From Lepidostoma basale (taxonomy: Eukaryota; Arthropoda; Insecta; Trichoptera; Lepidostomatidae), in assembly GCA_022606425.2 (NCBI GenBank), contig JAHDVF020000240.1:248001-312000 (forward strand): a DNA stretch of 64,000 nt, given 5' to 3'. Under the pieces are notes generated by a model that saw nothing but the letters and a program-made list of their open reading frames with translations, did not search any database and was not told the DNA's origin. This document shows, piece by piece, positions 22,130 through 33,778 of the stretch; position 1 is the stretch's first letter; every line of letters starts with the position of its first letter. The translations under genes and the position numbers were made by a program.

Positions 22130-22380
22130 AAATGTAGACTAAATTTTAGTCTTCCAACCTCCCAATCCCAATAATATTTTGAACGCAAATTAGTCCCGCC
22201 CAACGTCACCTAAGGGTTGCGGCCAACTTGGTGACGTCGGAGCCTTTTGCCTGGCTCGTAATATCCTCATTATTGACTCTTTCCCACAAGCTAATACACA
22301 ACATGGACCTCTCCATTGCTCTCTGTGTGACTTTCAGCTTGTTGGCTATTTTTTATGACATTGTGACTATCCCAATTCCT
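22130..22380 (-). mobile_element. decayed RTE-like LINE fragment
   Basis: The minus strand includes KIANKLKVTQRAMERSMLCI and SLWERVNNE, the equivalent of RVTQRAMERAMLGVSLRDRIR in RTE-like proteins. The downstream part resembles, inverted, sequence at 59160-59225. Confidence 0.55.
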
Positions 22381-22389
22381 TACCAAAAA

Positions 22390-23275
22390 AAAATCAAATA
22401 ACAACAATTATATTTTTAATTATACAATAACATCTTAAAACTTGTTCTTTACAATAATGTTGCTAATAACATAATAATTTTAATGATAGCGAACCTTCGA
22501 AAAAACACACACAACATGAAATAAAAGGTGTCAAAGCATCACACTCTAACCTTTCAGTTTGAGTTTTAAGCTAAAATAAATACAGCCACCACCTACCTGT
22601 GTGTAATTTAAACATATAATGTACAATACATATCCATGTCTCGATTGCCAGTTGCCATAATAATTAACAGCGTGTACCAATACGCAAAGATAAAAAACTA
22701 ATGATTATCATTAATCACGCTCATCAAATTTTTCCACTTCAAGTTCATCGAAACTGATTGATCATTCCAATTATTAAACAATTCGAGGTCAATTCGGAAC
22801 CTTAAAAACCAAAATCTCACACTGACTTGTTCATCTGTAGCGTAAGCATTGGGTATTACTAAGCATATGATGCATACGATTATTGAAGCAGACGTTCACT
22901 ATTCATTGATTTATTAGTTTATCGGTGGACTTGTATGGAGGGAATAATCCGCAATATTTTATATATACAAGGTGGTGTATATAAAAACTTTGAAATATTG
23001 ACTGAAGCTTAACAATTTTTGAACACTCTTTTTTAAGAAATTTAAATGGCCTCCCACCTTAAAAAATATCGAATAATTATCTAACCTGATCAAATCATAA
23101 AAATTTAAAAACAAATTATAAACTATTTATAATCGTTTTTAACAGTTTGGTTTAACATATTATTCAGTTATGTAATGAAGAAAATTCAATACCTATGTAC
23201 CAAGGATCAAAAGCAATTGCTTTGAATCACAAAACATGTTTTTGGATAATAATTGCTTTTGAAGAACATTTTTTT
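22390..23275. other. AT-rich non-coding stretch
   Basis: Nothing recognised. Confidence 0.4.
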
Positions 23276-23277
23276 TT

Positions 23278-23470
23278 ATGTATTATATACAACGGGTTGT
23301 TCGAACCCAATTACTGTATACGATTTATTTTTTAGCTTATATATTGATTCTCGTGTGATAGGTAGCCAATCTATCGCCATTTTATTGTCACGTGAATTCT
23401 ACACCAGACCAAAGACAGTGACAATCACACTGCCTTTTTACGTAAAACCTGACAATCACATTTTTACGTA
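23278..23470 (-). repeat. tSINE body, lacking most of the tRNA head
   Basis: TTGTTCGAACCCAATTACTG, then ATTGATTCTCGTGTGATAGG, CACGTGAATTCTACACCAGA and CAATCACACTGCC, as in the other copies. The tRNA-like head is replaced by unrelated sequence after 23440. Confidence 0.7.
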
Positions 23471-23739
23471 AAACATTGTCCTTTGATTTACTTTAAAAAA
23501 CATTGTTATCTCATTACGGTTCTTCAGTGATAATTGTTTACATAGTACTGCTATTTTTATGTATGAAAGGTCCATGAACATATTGTTTTAAATGTTTTAT
23601 ATTAATTAACAGAAATTTTATTTTATTATGCTTTGAAATATGCATATAATAATCTGTGTCTGAAAATACAAACTAGAATCAATCATTGATTGGGCTTATA
23701 CGTTATGTTTCTCAATATTTTTATTTGAAATTTCATGGT

Positions 23740-23945
23740 AGAAGTTACAAAATTTAACAATCAATAATGAAAATAAAACAAAATTGTAAAAAATATTTTT
23801 TAACGAGTAAAAATTCAATAATGTTTAGTCTTCAACCAGTTTCGGCAGCTCGCTGCCATCTTCTGTGACCAAAAGATGGCAGCGAGCTGCCGAAATCGGT
23901 CGAAGACACAAACATTAATAGATTTTATGTAAAATTCATTTTAAA
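23740..23945. repeat. HL3 foldback element
   Basis: Inverted arms around 23865 with GTTTCGGCAGCTCGCTGCCA on the left and its near-complement on the right (to 23905). Motif: CAGAAGATGGCAGC, GA, GCTGCCGAAAC. Outer arms match as AAATTTTTTA-like pairs. Confidence 0.75.
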
Positions 23946-24025
23946 AAGATTTTTTATATTTTATTTTTATTTTTATCATTTTTTTTATATTTCTCCAGAT
24001 ACCTATATCAATCAAGTCAAAAAAT

Positions 24026-24143
24026 TCTCCCGCGGGGGCGAAAAGAGAAGGATGGAGTGCGGCATTGGTTAAAGTGTGGCTGTGAATTCTTTCTGCTTAC
24101 CCCTTTGGAAAACGGCGTGATGGTTAGTTAGTTAGTTAGATAG
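24026..24143 (+). repeat. A-SINE 3' part
   Basis: CTCCCGCGGGGGCGAAAAGA through the shared LINE-A 3' end to GGTTAGTTAGTTAGTTAG. 5'-truncated. Confidence 0.8.
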
Positions 24144-24144
24144 T

Positions 24145-25400
24145 ATTATTTATTACAGCTAAATTGTATCGTTTAGTGATTAGTTGTAGTTGTAAATGGT
24201 ATCGTTTAGTATTATTTATATACAGCTAAATGGTATCGTTTAGTGACTAGTTTTAGAAAAATTGTCACAAGCAACACTTTAAATATCTCGTGTTCCGTGA
24301 GGTTATTCTATAGTATTATATAATTTAAATGATTCTTGAATGTTTTTCATGATATAGACATATAAAAACAATAAACTAATGTATATAGTCAAATTGTTGC
24401 TTAAACATTCATTTGAAAATATATAAATAGAGCGAGCAAGAAATCATTTAATGTGACAATTAGGAATATCTAAAAAAATCGATAGGTTTTCTTGCTTAAA
24501 TCTATGATTACAAGTGAAAAGAGATTAAATTGCAGTTATATTAAAATAGTTCATATAGTAATACACGTCAGATATTACTATACATTTCAGTATATACTAG
24601 TAAGTAAGAACGAATATAATTGAAATTACATAATTTCAATGAAAATTTTATGTCAATCGAATCAGTTTACTGAATTTAACTTTCAATTCTATTTATTAGC
24701 ATATCGCCACTGTTTCGATTTCCTTTATAAACTGGAGTTTCTCTTTTATATTTTGCACTCTCTGTTGAAATTCATCAATTATACGAGATTGTCCTCGATT
24801 TCTTGGGCTATTTAATATTAATCGTCCATCAATACCAAAACACTTGATACAGTCATGTAGGTACCTGTACAAATGTTGATATGTAGTCAGAGAATTATAA
24901 ATTATCGCTGGAAGATCATGTTTCAATTAAATAGAGGTGTATCCAATTGATGCTATTACACGAAGGTTACACATGTTAATGGATTTACGCAACGCTCTAA
25001 ATTTATAGATAAAATAATATTTTTTTAGCATTTAATGTATTTTGACCTACGCCTTATTTTAAACACAGATTAAACACAGATAAACACAGATTTACCAATT
25101 ACCAACTGATATCGATACTTCAATAATCTTCATTAATATGCATAAACAGTGATATTTTCGATTACTCGAATTTATTGCAGGTATTGTGATACATGCCATA
25201 CATGGAATATTGAAACACACCGAAAATTATTTTAAATCCACGCCACGCTGCAACCCAAGAGATTTGCGCATGCTTAAACACATAATTCGACATCAGCGCC
25301 ATCTATGGTAAATGAAGATAACTATGAATTATTCTCAAATATTCAATTATTCATGAACTTCTCAGAATGTTTTAACGGTCACCTACCGAGTCCAATTATA
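24145..25400. other. AT-rich non-coding stretch
   Basis: A short local duplication, AAATGGTATCGTTTAGT, occurs near 24195 and 24228. Nothing else recognised. Confidence 0.4.
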
Positions 25401-25404
25401 AATC

Positions 25405-25535
25405 TAAACCATCCAGGGACTCATTCAAACACACACACAAAAAAATCATCAAAATCGGCCCAGACGCATAGGAGAAGAACTACATACGCCCGTACAGAAA
25501 AAGTATGTATTATATATAAAGATACTGGAATATGA
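25405..25535 (+). repeat. fragment of a widespread arthropod repeat
   Basis: CCAGGGACTCATTCAAACAC, then ATCAAAATCGGCCCAGACGC and a TATATATAAAGATA end. This wording is familiar from the 3' part of dispersed insect repeats; the family was not named. A possible 5' counterpart is at 36508-36550. Confidence 0.4.
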
Positions 25536-25589
25536 TTATTATTTTTTTTAATAAAGTATTTAATTTCCGTCTATTAAATTTTTTTTTCT

Positions 25590-26065
25590 AGTTTATTCAT
25601 TCATTCATTCATTTCTCGGCGCTACATCCTGGTGTGGGACTTGGCCTCCACCACAGCGGTCCTCCACTGACCTCTGTCTCTGGCCATCTCTCTCCATTCC
25701 CCAGCTCCTTCCATTTTCTCCCAATCTTCTTTCACGCAATCCGCCTATCTTTTCCTCGGTCTACCTCTTGGTATCTTTTCGCGGGGCACCCATCTGGATA
25801 TGATTTGTGGTGTTCTACCCTTTTGCATTCTTTCTACATGGCCAGCCCACCGTAGGCGTTGAGACTTTCAGAATCTTACTACTGTTTTTTTTGGTTAATC
25901 AGTACTTTAAGTTCAAGGTTTCTTTTTATTCTGTAAGTCCCATCCTCCAGCACGGGTCCAAAATTTTTTTCTCAGTATTTTCCTCTCAAAAACTGCCCGC
26001 CTGCCTTCCTCTCTCTGCTTTAGAGACCATGTCTCACAGCCGTTTAAATAAATATATTCTAGTTT
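25590..26065 (-). mobile_element. LINE-J fragment, RT C-terminus
   Basis: Minus-strand frames give WSLKQREEGRRAVFERKILR, WAGHVxRMQKGRTPQ and GRPRKRWADCVKEDWEKM-type blocks. It ends at TCATTCATTCATTCATTTC on the plus strand, a (GAAT)n tail. Frameshifted. Confidence 0.65.
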
Positions 26066-26504
26066 ATTACTCGAGAAAAATAAATAATCTTGGGTAAGTT
26101 ATGATAGCAAGAAAACTAATAAATTTTAATATAATATAATACTTCTTCATGTTTACACAATTTATATATTAATATAAATCATCTGAATAACTTAAATTCG
26201 AATGAACTAGATACATTAGAATCTGTTTCAAGGAGCACAGTGTTCGCCGATTATAACATTATATATTTTTAGGACACTTTTGAAAAACTGTTATAATCGA
26301 ATTCCATAATTTAGTTATCGTTACAGATACATTTCTAAGTTACCCTGAAATTAAATAGCTGAACGGAACAAATCGTTCTAACGCGATAAATGACATTTGT
26401 ATTTGAAAATTTTATTATTAGTTTCGCACGCCTTTTTTAACTTAAATAAAATAAGTGTTACATTATAGAGAAGTATAGTGATTTATATGTCTGCAACATT
26501 AGCG

Positions 26505-26818
26505 TGAACAAATTGAAAAGCTTGTGCATTTAGGTAGTATGTTTAAAATGGATGTACGTAAAGTTGTCATCGCAAACAAAATCTTATCCAAAAAAGCTAA
26601 ATTAGCAGTGCACAACGGTGTACTTTTGTGACGACCCTTATGTATGGAACCGACGCATGGAACTAGCAAAATAAGGATGAAAGTAGAATAAATGCAGTAC
26701 AAATGAGATCTCTTAGACAAATGTGTGGAAAATCTGTGTATGACATAGTGTGGAATGAAAATATAAGAAGTGAATGTGGTGCGAATGAAAGTGTTATGAA
26801 CAAAATAATAAAAGGAAT
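26505..26818 (+). mobile_element. LINE-A internal fragment
   Basis: Extends further 5' than the other copies (EKLVHLGSMFKMDVRKVVIA block) and continues to the CGANESVMNKI block, where it stops. The normal 3' end is missing. A stop lies after GVLL. Confidence 0.75.
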
Positions 26819-26839
26819 TGCAAAAATATATAATAACGA

Positions 26840-27560
26840 GAATTCGGAAGATTTCTTCTACTCCTTTTTATTTTAATAGATCTGACCATCTGTGACTCAT
26901 CATATATCCTGGAATGATGAGGTCCAACTCTTCCTCCATCTCTTAGGTGGTCTTCCAGGTGAACGGTGTCCGATAGGGATTTCGTAATAGTCTGTATACA
27001 AGTATACGAGTCTCTCACTAGCTATTTTGGCTACATGGTCCCTCCAGTATCTTCTTCGAGATCTGCTCCGCCGAGCGATATCCTATATTTCGTAAGTTTT
27101 TCTTATGTCTGCGTTACGGACACAATATCGAAGAATTTTTTTAGTAATAGATCTTAGAACAGATGTTCTTAGCACCCCCTTGGTTCGTACAGTGTTGGCC
27201 TGCGTTTCTACAGCATATGCCATGATAGGTCGTATGCATGTCTTAAAAATTTTGGCCTTGCTGTCAATACGCATGAGCTTGTTCTTCCAGACCAGATTAT
27301 TCAGACACCCTGATACGGCAGAGGCTTCATTGACTTGTTCTCGTACTTCGGTATAATGGTCATTATAGCTCAGTTCTCTACCCTCAAATATCTGAAGCTC
27401 ATTACTTGCTACACAGGTATATCATCTACAGTCAGCCCACACCTAGGAGGTTGTCTGGATATTGTGAGATTTTTTGTTTTGCTGACTGATATAGCCATAT
27501 TGCCTTTGTGATATTATATGAAATTTATACAACATTCTTTGCATGTTAGTTATGGAAGTT
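26840..27560 (-). mobile_element. LINE-B copy, longer 5' extent
   Basis: Minus strand, in order with frame breaks: DLQRMLYKF, MAISVSKTKNLTISRQPP, VMSFRYL, AVSGCLNNLVWKNK, KTCIRPIMAYAVETQANT and a degraded end. It includes the part just after the catalytic YADD region, but not YADD itself. Confidence 0.75.
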
Positions 27561-27589
27561 TTTATCAACCTTAAATACGTATTATATAG

Positions 27590-28212
27590 TTCTTCTTCTT
27601 CTTCTTCTTTTTGCCCTGTCACACCTCCGTGGTGCAAAGGGCCTCAAGGAACCTTCTCCACCCGACTCTTATCACATGCCTGATGCCTGAAATCATCCCA
27701 AGTGAGGCCTGCTGCCTTAACCTCGTCCTGCAGGGCTCTTCTCCGGGTGGCTCTAGGTCTACCTCGCTTCCTCTTTCACCACATAGCTGACCAGTCCAGT
27801 GCGCCCTGAGCGATGCAGGCTGGGTTCCGTCTCAGAGTGAAACCGTTCCACTGCCATTTGCATTTAGCGACTTGTTCTTTCGTTTCGCCTGCCATAGTGC
27901 AAAGAACGGCATTTGACACTGTTTGGGGCCAATTGATCTTGAATATTGAGCGAAAGCACCTATTAATAAACACCTGGAGTTTTCCAATAACGTCCGCGGT
28001 AGATTTTCAAGTCTCACAAAGCAGTATGCTTTTAACGCTACTGCTGAATGTTTGGAGCTTGAGCTTTCTCGAAATAATACTGGAACGCCATATAGGGCGA
28101 AGCTTAGCGAAAGCTCCCCTTGCCTTTTTGAGTCTGCTGGCTACATCTTCCTCCGTACCTCCCGAGCCTGGTATCATACTACCGAGGTAATTTATTGTAT
28201 AGTTACATAGCA
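27590..28212 (-). mobile_element. LINE-K copy, 5'-truncated
   Basis: Minus strand: YLGSMIPGSGGTEEDVASRL, KKARGAFAKLRPIWRSS, LLCETWKSTADVIGKLQVFI, KCKWQWNGFTLRRNP, RKRGRPRATRRRALQDEV, then an AGAAGAAGAAGAAG tail. Scattered stops. This is a LINE C-terminal arrangement; the clade is not assigned. A second 3' end is at 54795-54960. Confidence 0.8.
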
Positions 28213-28239
28213 TTATTCAAAAACAGGTTAACTATGATT

Positions 28240-29185
28240 CTTCTACTCCACTGCTGGACGTAGGCCTTATCTCGTATTTTCCATTCGGTTCGAGCGATTT
28301 TTTTTAGCGATCGGCATCCAGGCATCTCAACGGTTAATACGAGTACATACGACATACGATGCGATTTTTATATACTCTTGTCTGCTCAAAACATTATTAT
28401 GCAACGAAATACCAAATTAACTGTTTTCAAGAGGAAATCGAAATCGTAAGTGTCACATATCAAACAATTTAGCAAAGGATACGTAAGACAAACATCAGTG
28501 GTTTCCTTCGTGGCTGTTCGCTTCATAGAGCTTGTACAAAAAGTGACAAATTTATTGTACGATTCAAATAAACGAGTATCTAAAATTGAATACGTAATTC
28601 GTCTTGGCCCGCTCGCTAATTTGTTCACGTAATGTCTATTCTATTCAACGAATACCAATTATTATTCTCGAACGAATTTTGTCGCTGTGTCGCAATTATT
28701 CCTGTACTTGATTCTCGACGATCCTGCAATAGGTGCATGTCACTTTTAACCAAAGTCCTTTATCACAAGACTTTAAAAAATGTAATCAATAGAGTGTTAA
28801 TTGAGTGTATAATTGAAATTTCCTGTAAGAAGTTCACTGTAAATAATGAAAACAAAAATAAATAAAAATTTCGTAGTGTATTTATTGTTAGTTTTATTAT
28901 CAATCAATCAATCAATCAAATCAGTTTATTTTCTCAAAAGACATTACAAACATTTTTTATAGTTTAAGGCATCTATTGAGAACAGGTAAAACATAAGGAA
29001 TATATAATACCAGGAACGCATGAGAGATGGTTCGACATTAGGAATACAGAATACTCTCCAAAGTCAAGAGTATTTGTCTTCTGAATGTACTTTCACGAAT
29101 ATGAAAGACATCGATCTCCGAAGCGATCATGTTCAGCAGTTTGATTGCTCTCCCCACCGGCATCACCGAGTTCCACTTGTTACTT
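28240..29185. other. mostly unrecognised
   Basis: A scrap of LINE-D-type 3' end (CCACTGCTGGACGTAGGCC) at 28246-28264 and a short (ATCA)n tract at 28898-28921. The rest holds nothing recognised. Confidence 0.4.
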
Positions 29186-29189
29186 TAGT

Positions 29190-29275
29190 GCCGAGCGGTT
29201 TCGGCAGCTCACTGCCAAAAGTAGCAGCAGCGGACTGGAAGATGACAGCGAGGTACTGAAACTAGGCGAAACTAA
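29190..29275. repeat. degenerate HL3 foldback
   Basis: GGTTTCGGCAGCTCACTGCC on the left and GGAAGATGACAGCGAGGTAC on the right. Pairing is partly lost. Confidence 0.5.
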
Positions 29276-29394
29276 AAGCACTAGTTGGATAAAACTAAAT
29301 TTATATTAAATATTAAAATTTGAATAATTTCTTATATATTACTTTAAAGTTCTTGCTGGTGTTGGTTTGTTTCAAGTGCCTAATAACAGCTGAT

Positions 29395-29704
29395 TTAAAA
29401 AACGGTGGATACGCGGAACATAAATTAAATAGACAATATGTGCACCATCTAAAAAGAACATTATGTGTTAAATTATTTTATTTTATATCATTGCATTTTA
29501 TATTATTTGTTTTAGATTATTTTTGTAGATGTAAGACGATCTAAGTGTGCGCGGGAGATGCCTATTGATGACGATGAGGTTCGCAACCCAACACACCGCG
29601 TCTCCCGCGGGGCGAAAGAGAAGGATGGAGTGCCGCATCGGTTAAAATGTGACAGTCCATTCTTTCGGCTTTCTCTTGGGGAGACGGCGTGATGGTTAGT
29701 TAGT
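29395..29704 (+). repeat. A-SINE, long copy
   Basis: The leader GGTGGATACGCGGAACATAA and AATATGTGCACCATCTAAAA also occur, reversed, at 37690-37735. Then the AT-rich linker, the GTTCGCAACCC core and the LINE-A-like end. Overall about 310 bp. GGTTCGCAACC is one base off a pol III B-box, but no A-box was found. Confidence 0.8.
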
Positions 29705-29705
29705 T

Positions 29706-30095
29706 TTTTTTTATATTAAATATAAATTTTCATTCGTTTTTTTTATTCTCGAAATCAATAATAAAAAGGTATTCATCGCGTCCTATAAAATGCTGAAAAA
29801 CACGCTCTTCTGTATATATACAATAAATAATTTAAAAAATGTCAAAATGCGACTCAAAATCATACCCTTTTGCTTTTTGCGTAAGTATTCTTAACTGTAA
29901 AAGTACATATGAATCGATGGGCTGATTTTACATATACTCTTATTTAAAAAAAAATATGTACCCTGTAGATGAAACGGAAAGCGACATTTTCCAAAACATC
30001 GGTAGAAGAAGACATCACGAGACATGGACGTACTAAAGATCTCAAGAAACAAGAAACATGATGAGATGTGAAACTTTTATAATGTAGATGAGTTG
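29706..30095. other. AT-rich non-coding stretch
   Basis: Nothing recognised. Confidence 0.4.
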
Positions 30096-30099
30096 TTAA

Positions 30100-30360
30100 C
30101 TTCTTAGGTTAATCCGTATGACCTGTTTATGACGGTGAGACGTCCTGGGATGATGACGTCCAACCTTCCCCCCTCTATTTGGCGGCCTTCCTGGTAGTAT
30201 CATACTGCTGAGGTTTTTTAAATTTGACAATTCTTTGTTTCCTCCATGCATTCCATATGATCTCTCCAAAAGCGCCTTCTGCTCTTTTCTCACCTTATTA
30301 TGTACACTAGAGATAGACCTTTTCGTCTCATTTCTCATCTCTCAGGGTTCTCATTTCTGA
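30100..30360 (-). mobile_element. degenerate LINE-B 3' part
   Basis: A minus-strand frame of 80 residues ending LPGRPPNRGGKVGRHHPRTS, the decayed GRPPKRW terminal block. Upstream MSEMRTLR matches LINE-B. Confidence 0.6.
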
Positions 30361-30364
30361 CATA

Positions 30365-31005
30365 AAGTTATAATGAAACAAAATAGACGTGGCACGTATT
30401 GCAACACAGTCGACTGAATGCAAAAACCTCTTGTGATTAACGCTGGCCGGAGTTGACTGACCTTATGACATAATTAACAGGAAATACATTCGGCCGTTGA
30501 TTTAGCATTCAATGATTTATAATATTTATACACTTATCGGACGTTATAAAATAAAGTTCGCTAGTTTATATGGCAAGAGCAATTTATAATATTTAATAAT
30601 AAATATTAGTGTGGGTATAGGAATCATATTTAGTATAATCGTTTGATTTACGATGACGACATAAATATATTGATATAAAAAAATTCTAGTCCATAATTAA
30701 TAATAACTTTTTTGCCTTAAATTTGTGTGTGTTTTATAATTACTCAAAGAGTTTGTATAATATACACAGGCTAAAGAAGAATTTAAATGTTCTATCTAAG
30801 GCAAAATACACACATGTATATCATTTATAATGGAAACCGTTTCTGTACATAAGTGCGTAGATTTTCATGGTTGGTAAAAATGTGTTTTTATTTTATTTGA
30901 GATCTTGAGTACATTCGTGGTTTAACTGATATAATTGGATTTCTGTGACATAAAACCCTCTTTCTATAATTCCATATTCGTAATTAAAATGAATAAAATC
31001 TTTGG
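30365..31005. other. AT-rich non-coding stretch
   Basis: A GTGCGTAGATTTTCATGGTT piece (30852-30871) matches the outer end of the HL4 element at 7723. Otherwise nothing. Confidence 0.4.
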
Positions 31006-31010
31006 TTTTC

Positions 31011-31046
31011 AAAACGTTTTATTATATTTTATGGGAATTACGTACG
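31011..31046. repeat. HL7 element, left half (split by LINE-B)
   Basis: AACGTTTTATTATATTTTAT and GGGAATTACGT match the left ends of HL7 copies at 62470 and 60482. The rest of the element continues at 31656 beyond an inserted LINE-B. Confidence 0.6.
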
Positions 31047-31655
31047 AGTACATGTAACCTGGCTATAAAAAATCAACCCATAGAACAGGTCAGGACCTTC
31101 AAGTATCTAGGCATAGACCTGATGGGAGGAGCTGTTCTTCGGGAAAAATGCAAGCCCAAGTTAACAAGGCAGCTGCAATCTCTGGGGCTCTAAAATCCAC
31201 AATATGGAAAAACAAAGACATGGCCATTAAGAGTAAGATGAGAATTTATAAAGCATGCGTAAGACCAATAATAACATATGGCGTCGAAGCAAGGGCAGAC
31301 ACAGTAAGGACCAAACAAGTTTTGAGGACTTCCGAAATAAAGACACTGAGGACGAAAGCAGGCAAGACACTGAGAGATCGCGTAAGGAACACCAGAATAA
31401 GAGATAAATGTGAGGTTGAGGATATTATAAGATGGAGCAGATGGCGAAAAAGGGACTGGTACGGTCATGTTCAAAGAATGGACACCACCAGACTCCCCTA
31501 TATTGCATTGCATAATCAGCCTCATGGGACACGCCCTCGCGGAAGACCTCCTTAAATATGGAAGGACAGCTGGGAATCGACCTCACAAGAGGAGCAATAC
31601 TCTGGAGAACAGACCACATAAATCTACAACAAGGAAGAAGAAGGAAATACATATT
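31047..31655 (+). mobile_element. LINE-B copy inserted into HL7
   Basis: Begins in the region encoding LAIKNQPIEQVRTFKYLGID, shifts frame near 31150, continues through the open C-terminal frame and ends AACAAGGAAGAAGAAGGAAA. HL7 sequence resumes right after it. Confidence 0.75.
31148..31555 (+). pseudogene. reverse transcriptase C-terminal fragment (LINE-B)
   Basis: The 135-residue frame has KACVRPIITYGVEARADT (35-52), RTSEIKTLR (60-68), WYGHVQRMD (104-112) and GRPP (132-135), where a premature stop replaces the KRW end. The upstream FKYLGID block is in another frame. The catalytic domain is absent. This is the best-preserved C-terminus of the family here. Confidence 0.8.
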
Positions 31656-31684
31656 TTACCTTGCTAAGGCATTATCAAATGTAT
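31656..31684. repeat. HL7 element, right half
   Basis: ATTTTACCTTGCTAAGGCAT and TATCAAATG continue HL7 after the LINE-B insertion. Confidence 0.55.
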
Positions 31685-31689
31685 TGTGC

Positions 31690-32400
31690 TAGAATCAAAA
31701 ACATTTATAAAGCTTTTACTATTATAGTACATGTTAGTTTATTTATTTATAAAAATATGTATACCTATTAACCTGATATTTTTAAAAATATTACGTTGGT
31801 ACAACAATGTTTAAATACAGTATTGTTATTTCAAAAAAGTATTTTATATCTCTGTATATACCTAAGAGATATTCATTATGGATTGATTCCACCCAGAACA
31901 ATTTTCTGTACAATCGGTTGCTTCTTACTATACTATGTGAATTGGATATACTATGATACTATATCGATGATAATATAAATGTATCTCTATTACTATATTA
32001 TAAGTATAATCTCATTTTTGCCCAAAATTCGCTTAAAGCTTTTTGGCTCTTTCATGTACAGAAAACAATCGATTTTTGATCTATTTCAGCGGTTTTTAAA
32101 AATGCATATACAATATAAATATTGTATATCAAAAAGACCTTCGATTTGTTGTAATGATGCATTTGTACATTATACATCGTTACTTGATTTTAATGCATGC
32201 TTTTTGTTTAGTTATAATGCAATGCGAGAACAAAACATAGTAATATCCATTTAAATCATTATCCATTCAAATGGCATATTACATCTATAGACATAATTAT
32301 GTAAATTTGAATATAACTCCGAGTATAATAATTCGGCACGTATGGCAATACCCGGTATCTAAATATAGGCGAATAAAAAAATCACGTTTTATATAGGTAA
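31690..32400. other. AT-rich non-coding stretch
   Basis: Nothing recognised; small frames look random. Confidence 0.4.
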
Positions 32401-32417
32401 AGTAGGTACCTACTTAC

Positions 32418-32640
32418 CGACTAGGTTAGCGTTTCGCGCCTCGGTAAACAACGGCCGAGACGCGGGAACGGATTTTCCAACATGGCGCGGAATGAGGTTA
32501 CTATGGTTACTGTGCCTGGCCCGCCATCTTGGCTTCCCGGCGCGTTCGATTTTTGAATTTCTAACGAGTTGTCCTTTTGTAGGCAGCCGAGTGCGCGTGC
32601 AGACATGATGGCCAACTTATTCGCTACTCCCTTCAAGTTT
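32418..32640 (-). promoter_or_regulatory. candidate promoter / first exon on the minus strand
   Basis: A GC-rich, CpG-containing island. On the minus strand it contains AAGATGGCGG (32521-32530), a YY1/Pho-type site, and GCGCCATGTTGG. It ends in a consensus donor, TCG|GTAAGT (boundary 32418/32417). A 71-codon minus-strand frame (32421-32636) runs almost to the donor, but its stop precedes the donor, so a 5' UTR exon is likelier than a coding exon. Gene unknown. Confidence 0.3.
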
Positions 32641-32907
32641 CGACGAATATTCCATAATGTCTGGAATAAAATGTTCCTATCAACTTATCTAAAAATAATA
32701 ATAAAATATTTAAATCAAGAAACATGATTTTTTCTCATAATTTATTCCTAATAAGTTACCTTTTTTTTTGTTTGTATAAATATTTTTTTATTAATATTTA
32801 GCATGATTTCATATATATTAGTAAGTAGATGAATACTTAATTAATTAATTTTTTAGATGGTAGGTTAGAGGGAATCCGCCATAACCTTTAAATTCTTTTT
32901 TTTTAAT

Positions 32908-33357
32908 AAAGTACAGGTCGTTTGAACCCAATTACTGTATACAATTAGTTTTTAACTATTATATATTGATATACTTAGGAAATTAAAAGTAACTTTGTTT
33001 AATCCAGTAATTATATATCCGGGGGATACCTATTTTTTTACACCTGAAGATGGAGGTATCCTCCGAAACATGTCGTATTTTTTAATATATTTTTTAATAA
33101 TTAGTGGATTAAACAAAGTTATTTTCAATTTCCTAAGTATATTACTATGGAATTCCACAGTGTTAATGCATTAGGGTTCAATAAGTTTATTATATAATAT
33201 ATTGATTCTCATGATATGTGATAGCTAGTCTATCGCCATTTTATTGTCACGGGAATTCTACATCACATCAATAAAAGTGTACAATCGCCATAATTCGAAC
33301 ATAGGACCTTCGGTATGGTAGTCAGAGCTCTTACCACTCTACAACAAAGGTCGTCAA
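32908..33357 (-). repeat. tSINE interrupted by an HL1 element
   Basis: The tail block (TTTGAACCCAATTACTGTAT, 32924-32943) and the body with tRNA-like head (33197-33357) belong to one SINE split by HL1 at 32971-33196. The head on the minus strand retains AGAGTGGTAAGAGCTCTGAC and a mutated B-box. Confidence 0.75.
32971..33196 (+). mobile_element. HL1 element with 10-bp target-site duplication
   Basis: ATATATTGAT occurs at 32961-32970 and 33197-33206, directly flanking the element inside a SINE, so the HL1 unit moves as a discrete piece of about 226 bp. It holds an intact hammerhead-like motif (33040-33078: ACAC, CTGAAGA, T, GGAGG/CCTCC, GAA, ACATGT, C, GTAT) and inverted ends ACTTAGGAAATT/AATTTCCTAAGT. 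Confidence 0.8.
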
Positions 33358-33359
33358 AT

Positions 33360-33778
33360 ATTGAGTTATTCTACATTCATCAATCGTTTCATAAAGGAAC
33401 GTCGAGTGTTCGTTCCTCGAAGATGACAGCTTTTTGGAATTTTATTAATGTTATATCATATATTCCTGAATTATTTACAGACAAATTAAAATAATAATAA
33501 TAATAATAATGCTTGTATGTATGACATTTTTAATATTCATTTCATCTGTTCGAACCACGTTGTGTGTTACTTAATGTTATATGAAAAAATCATGACATGA
33601 CATGAATGTCAATTACTTATTTTATTTTATTTTTTCTTCCATTAGTTGACATGTAGTGATTGGTGCATTAATGCAAACATTCTCGGCATAAATTTGCATC
33701 GATTATTGATAAATCAGGTATTAAAATAATGCTTAATATTAGGTTCTAAATTATTTCCATTGTTGGATATAACTATCC
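33360..33778. other. AT-rich non-coding stretch
   Basis: Short (TAA)n at 33491-33510. Nothing else recognised. Confidence 0.4.

Noticed and set aside
23740..23945. CRISPR-like repeats or rho-independent terminators
   Set aside because: The hairpins are dispersed eukaryotic foldback repeats; there is no spacer array and the window is not bacterial.
29570..29600. Pol III B-box in A-SINE (GGTTCGCAACC)
   Set aside because: One mismatch to the consensus and no A-box at proper spacing; not enough to call it tRNA-derived.
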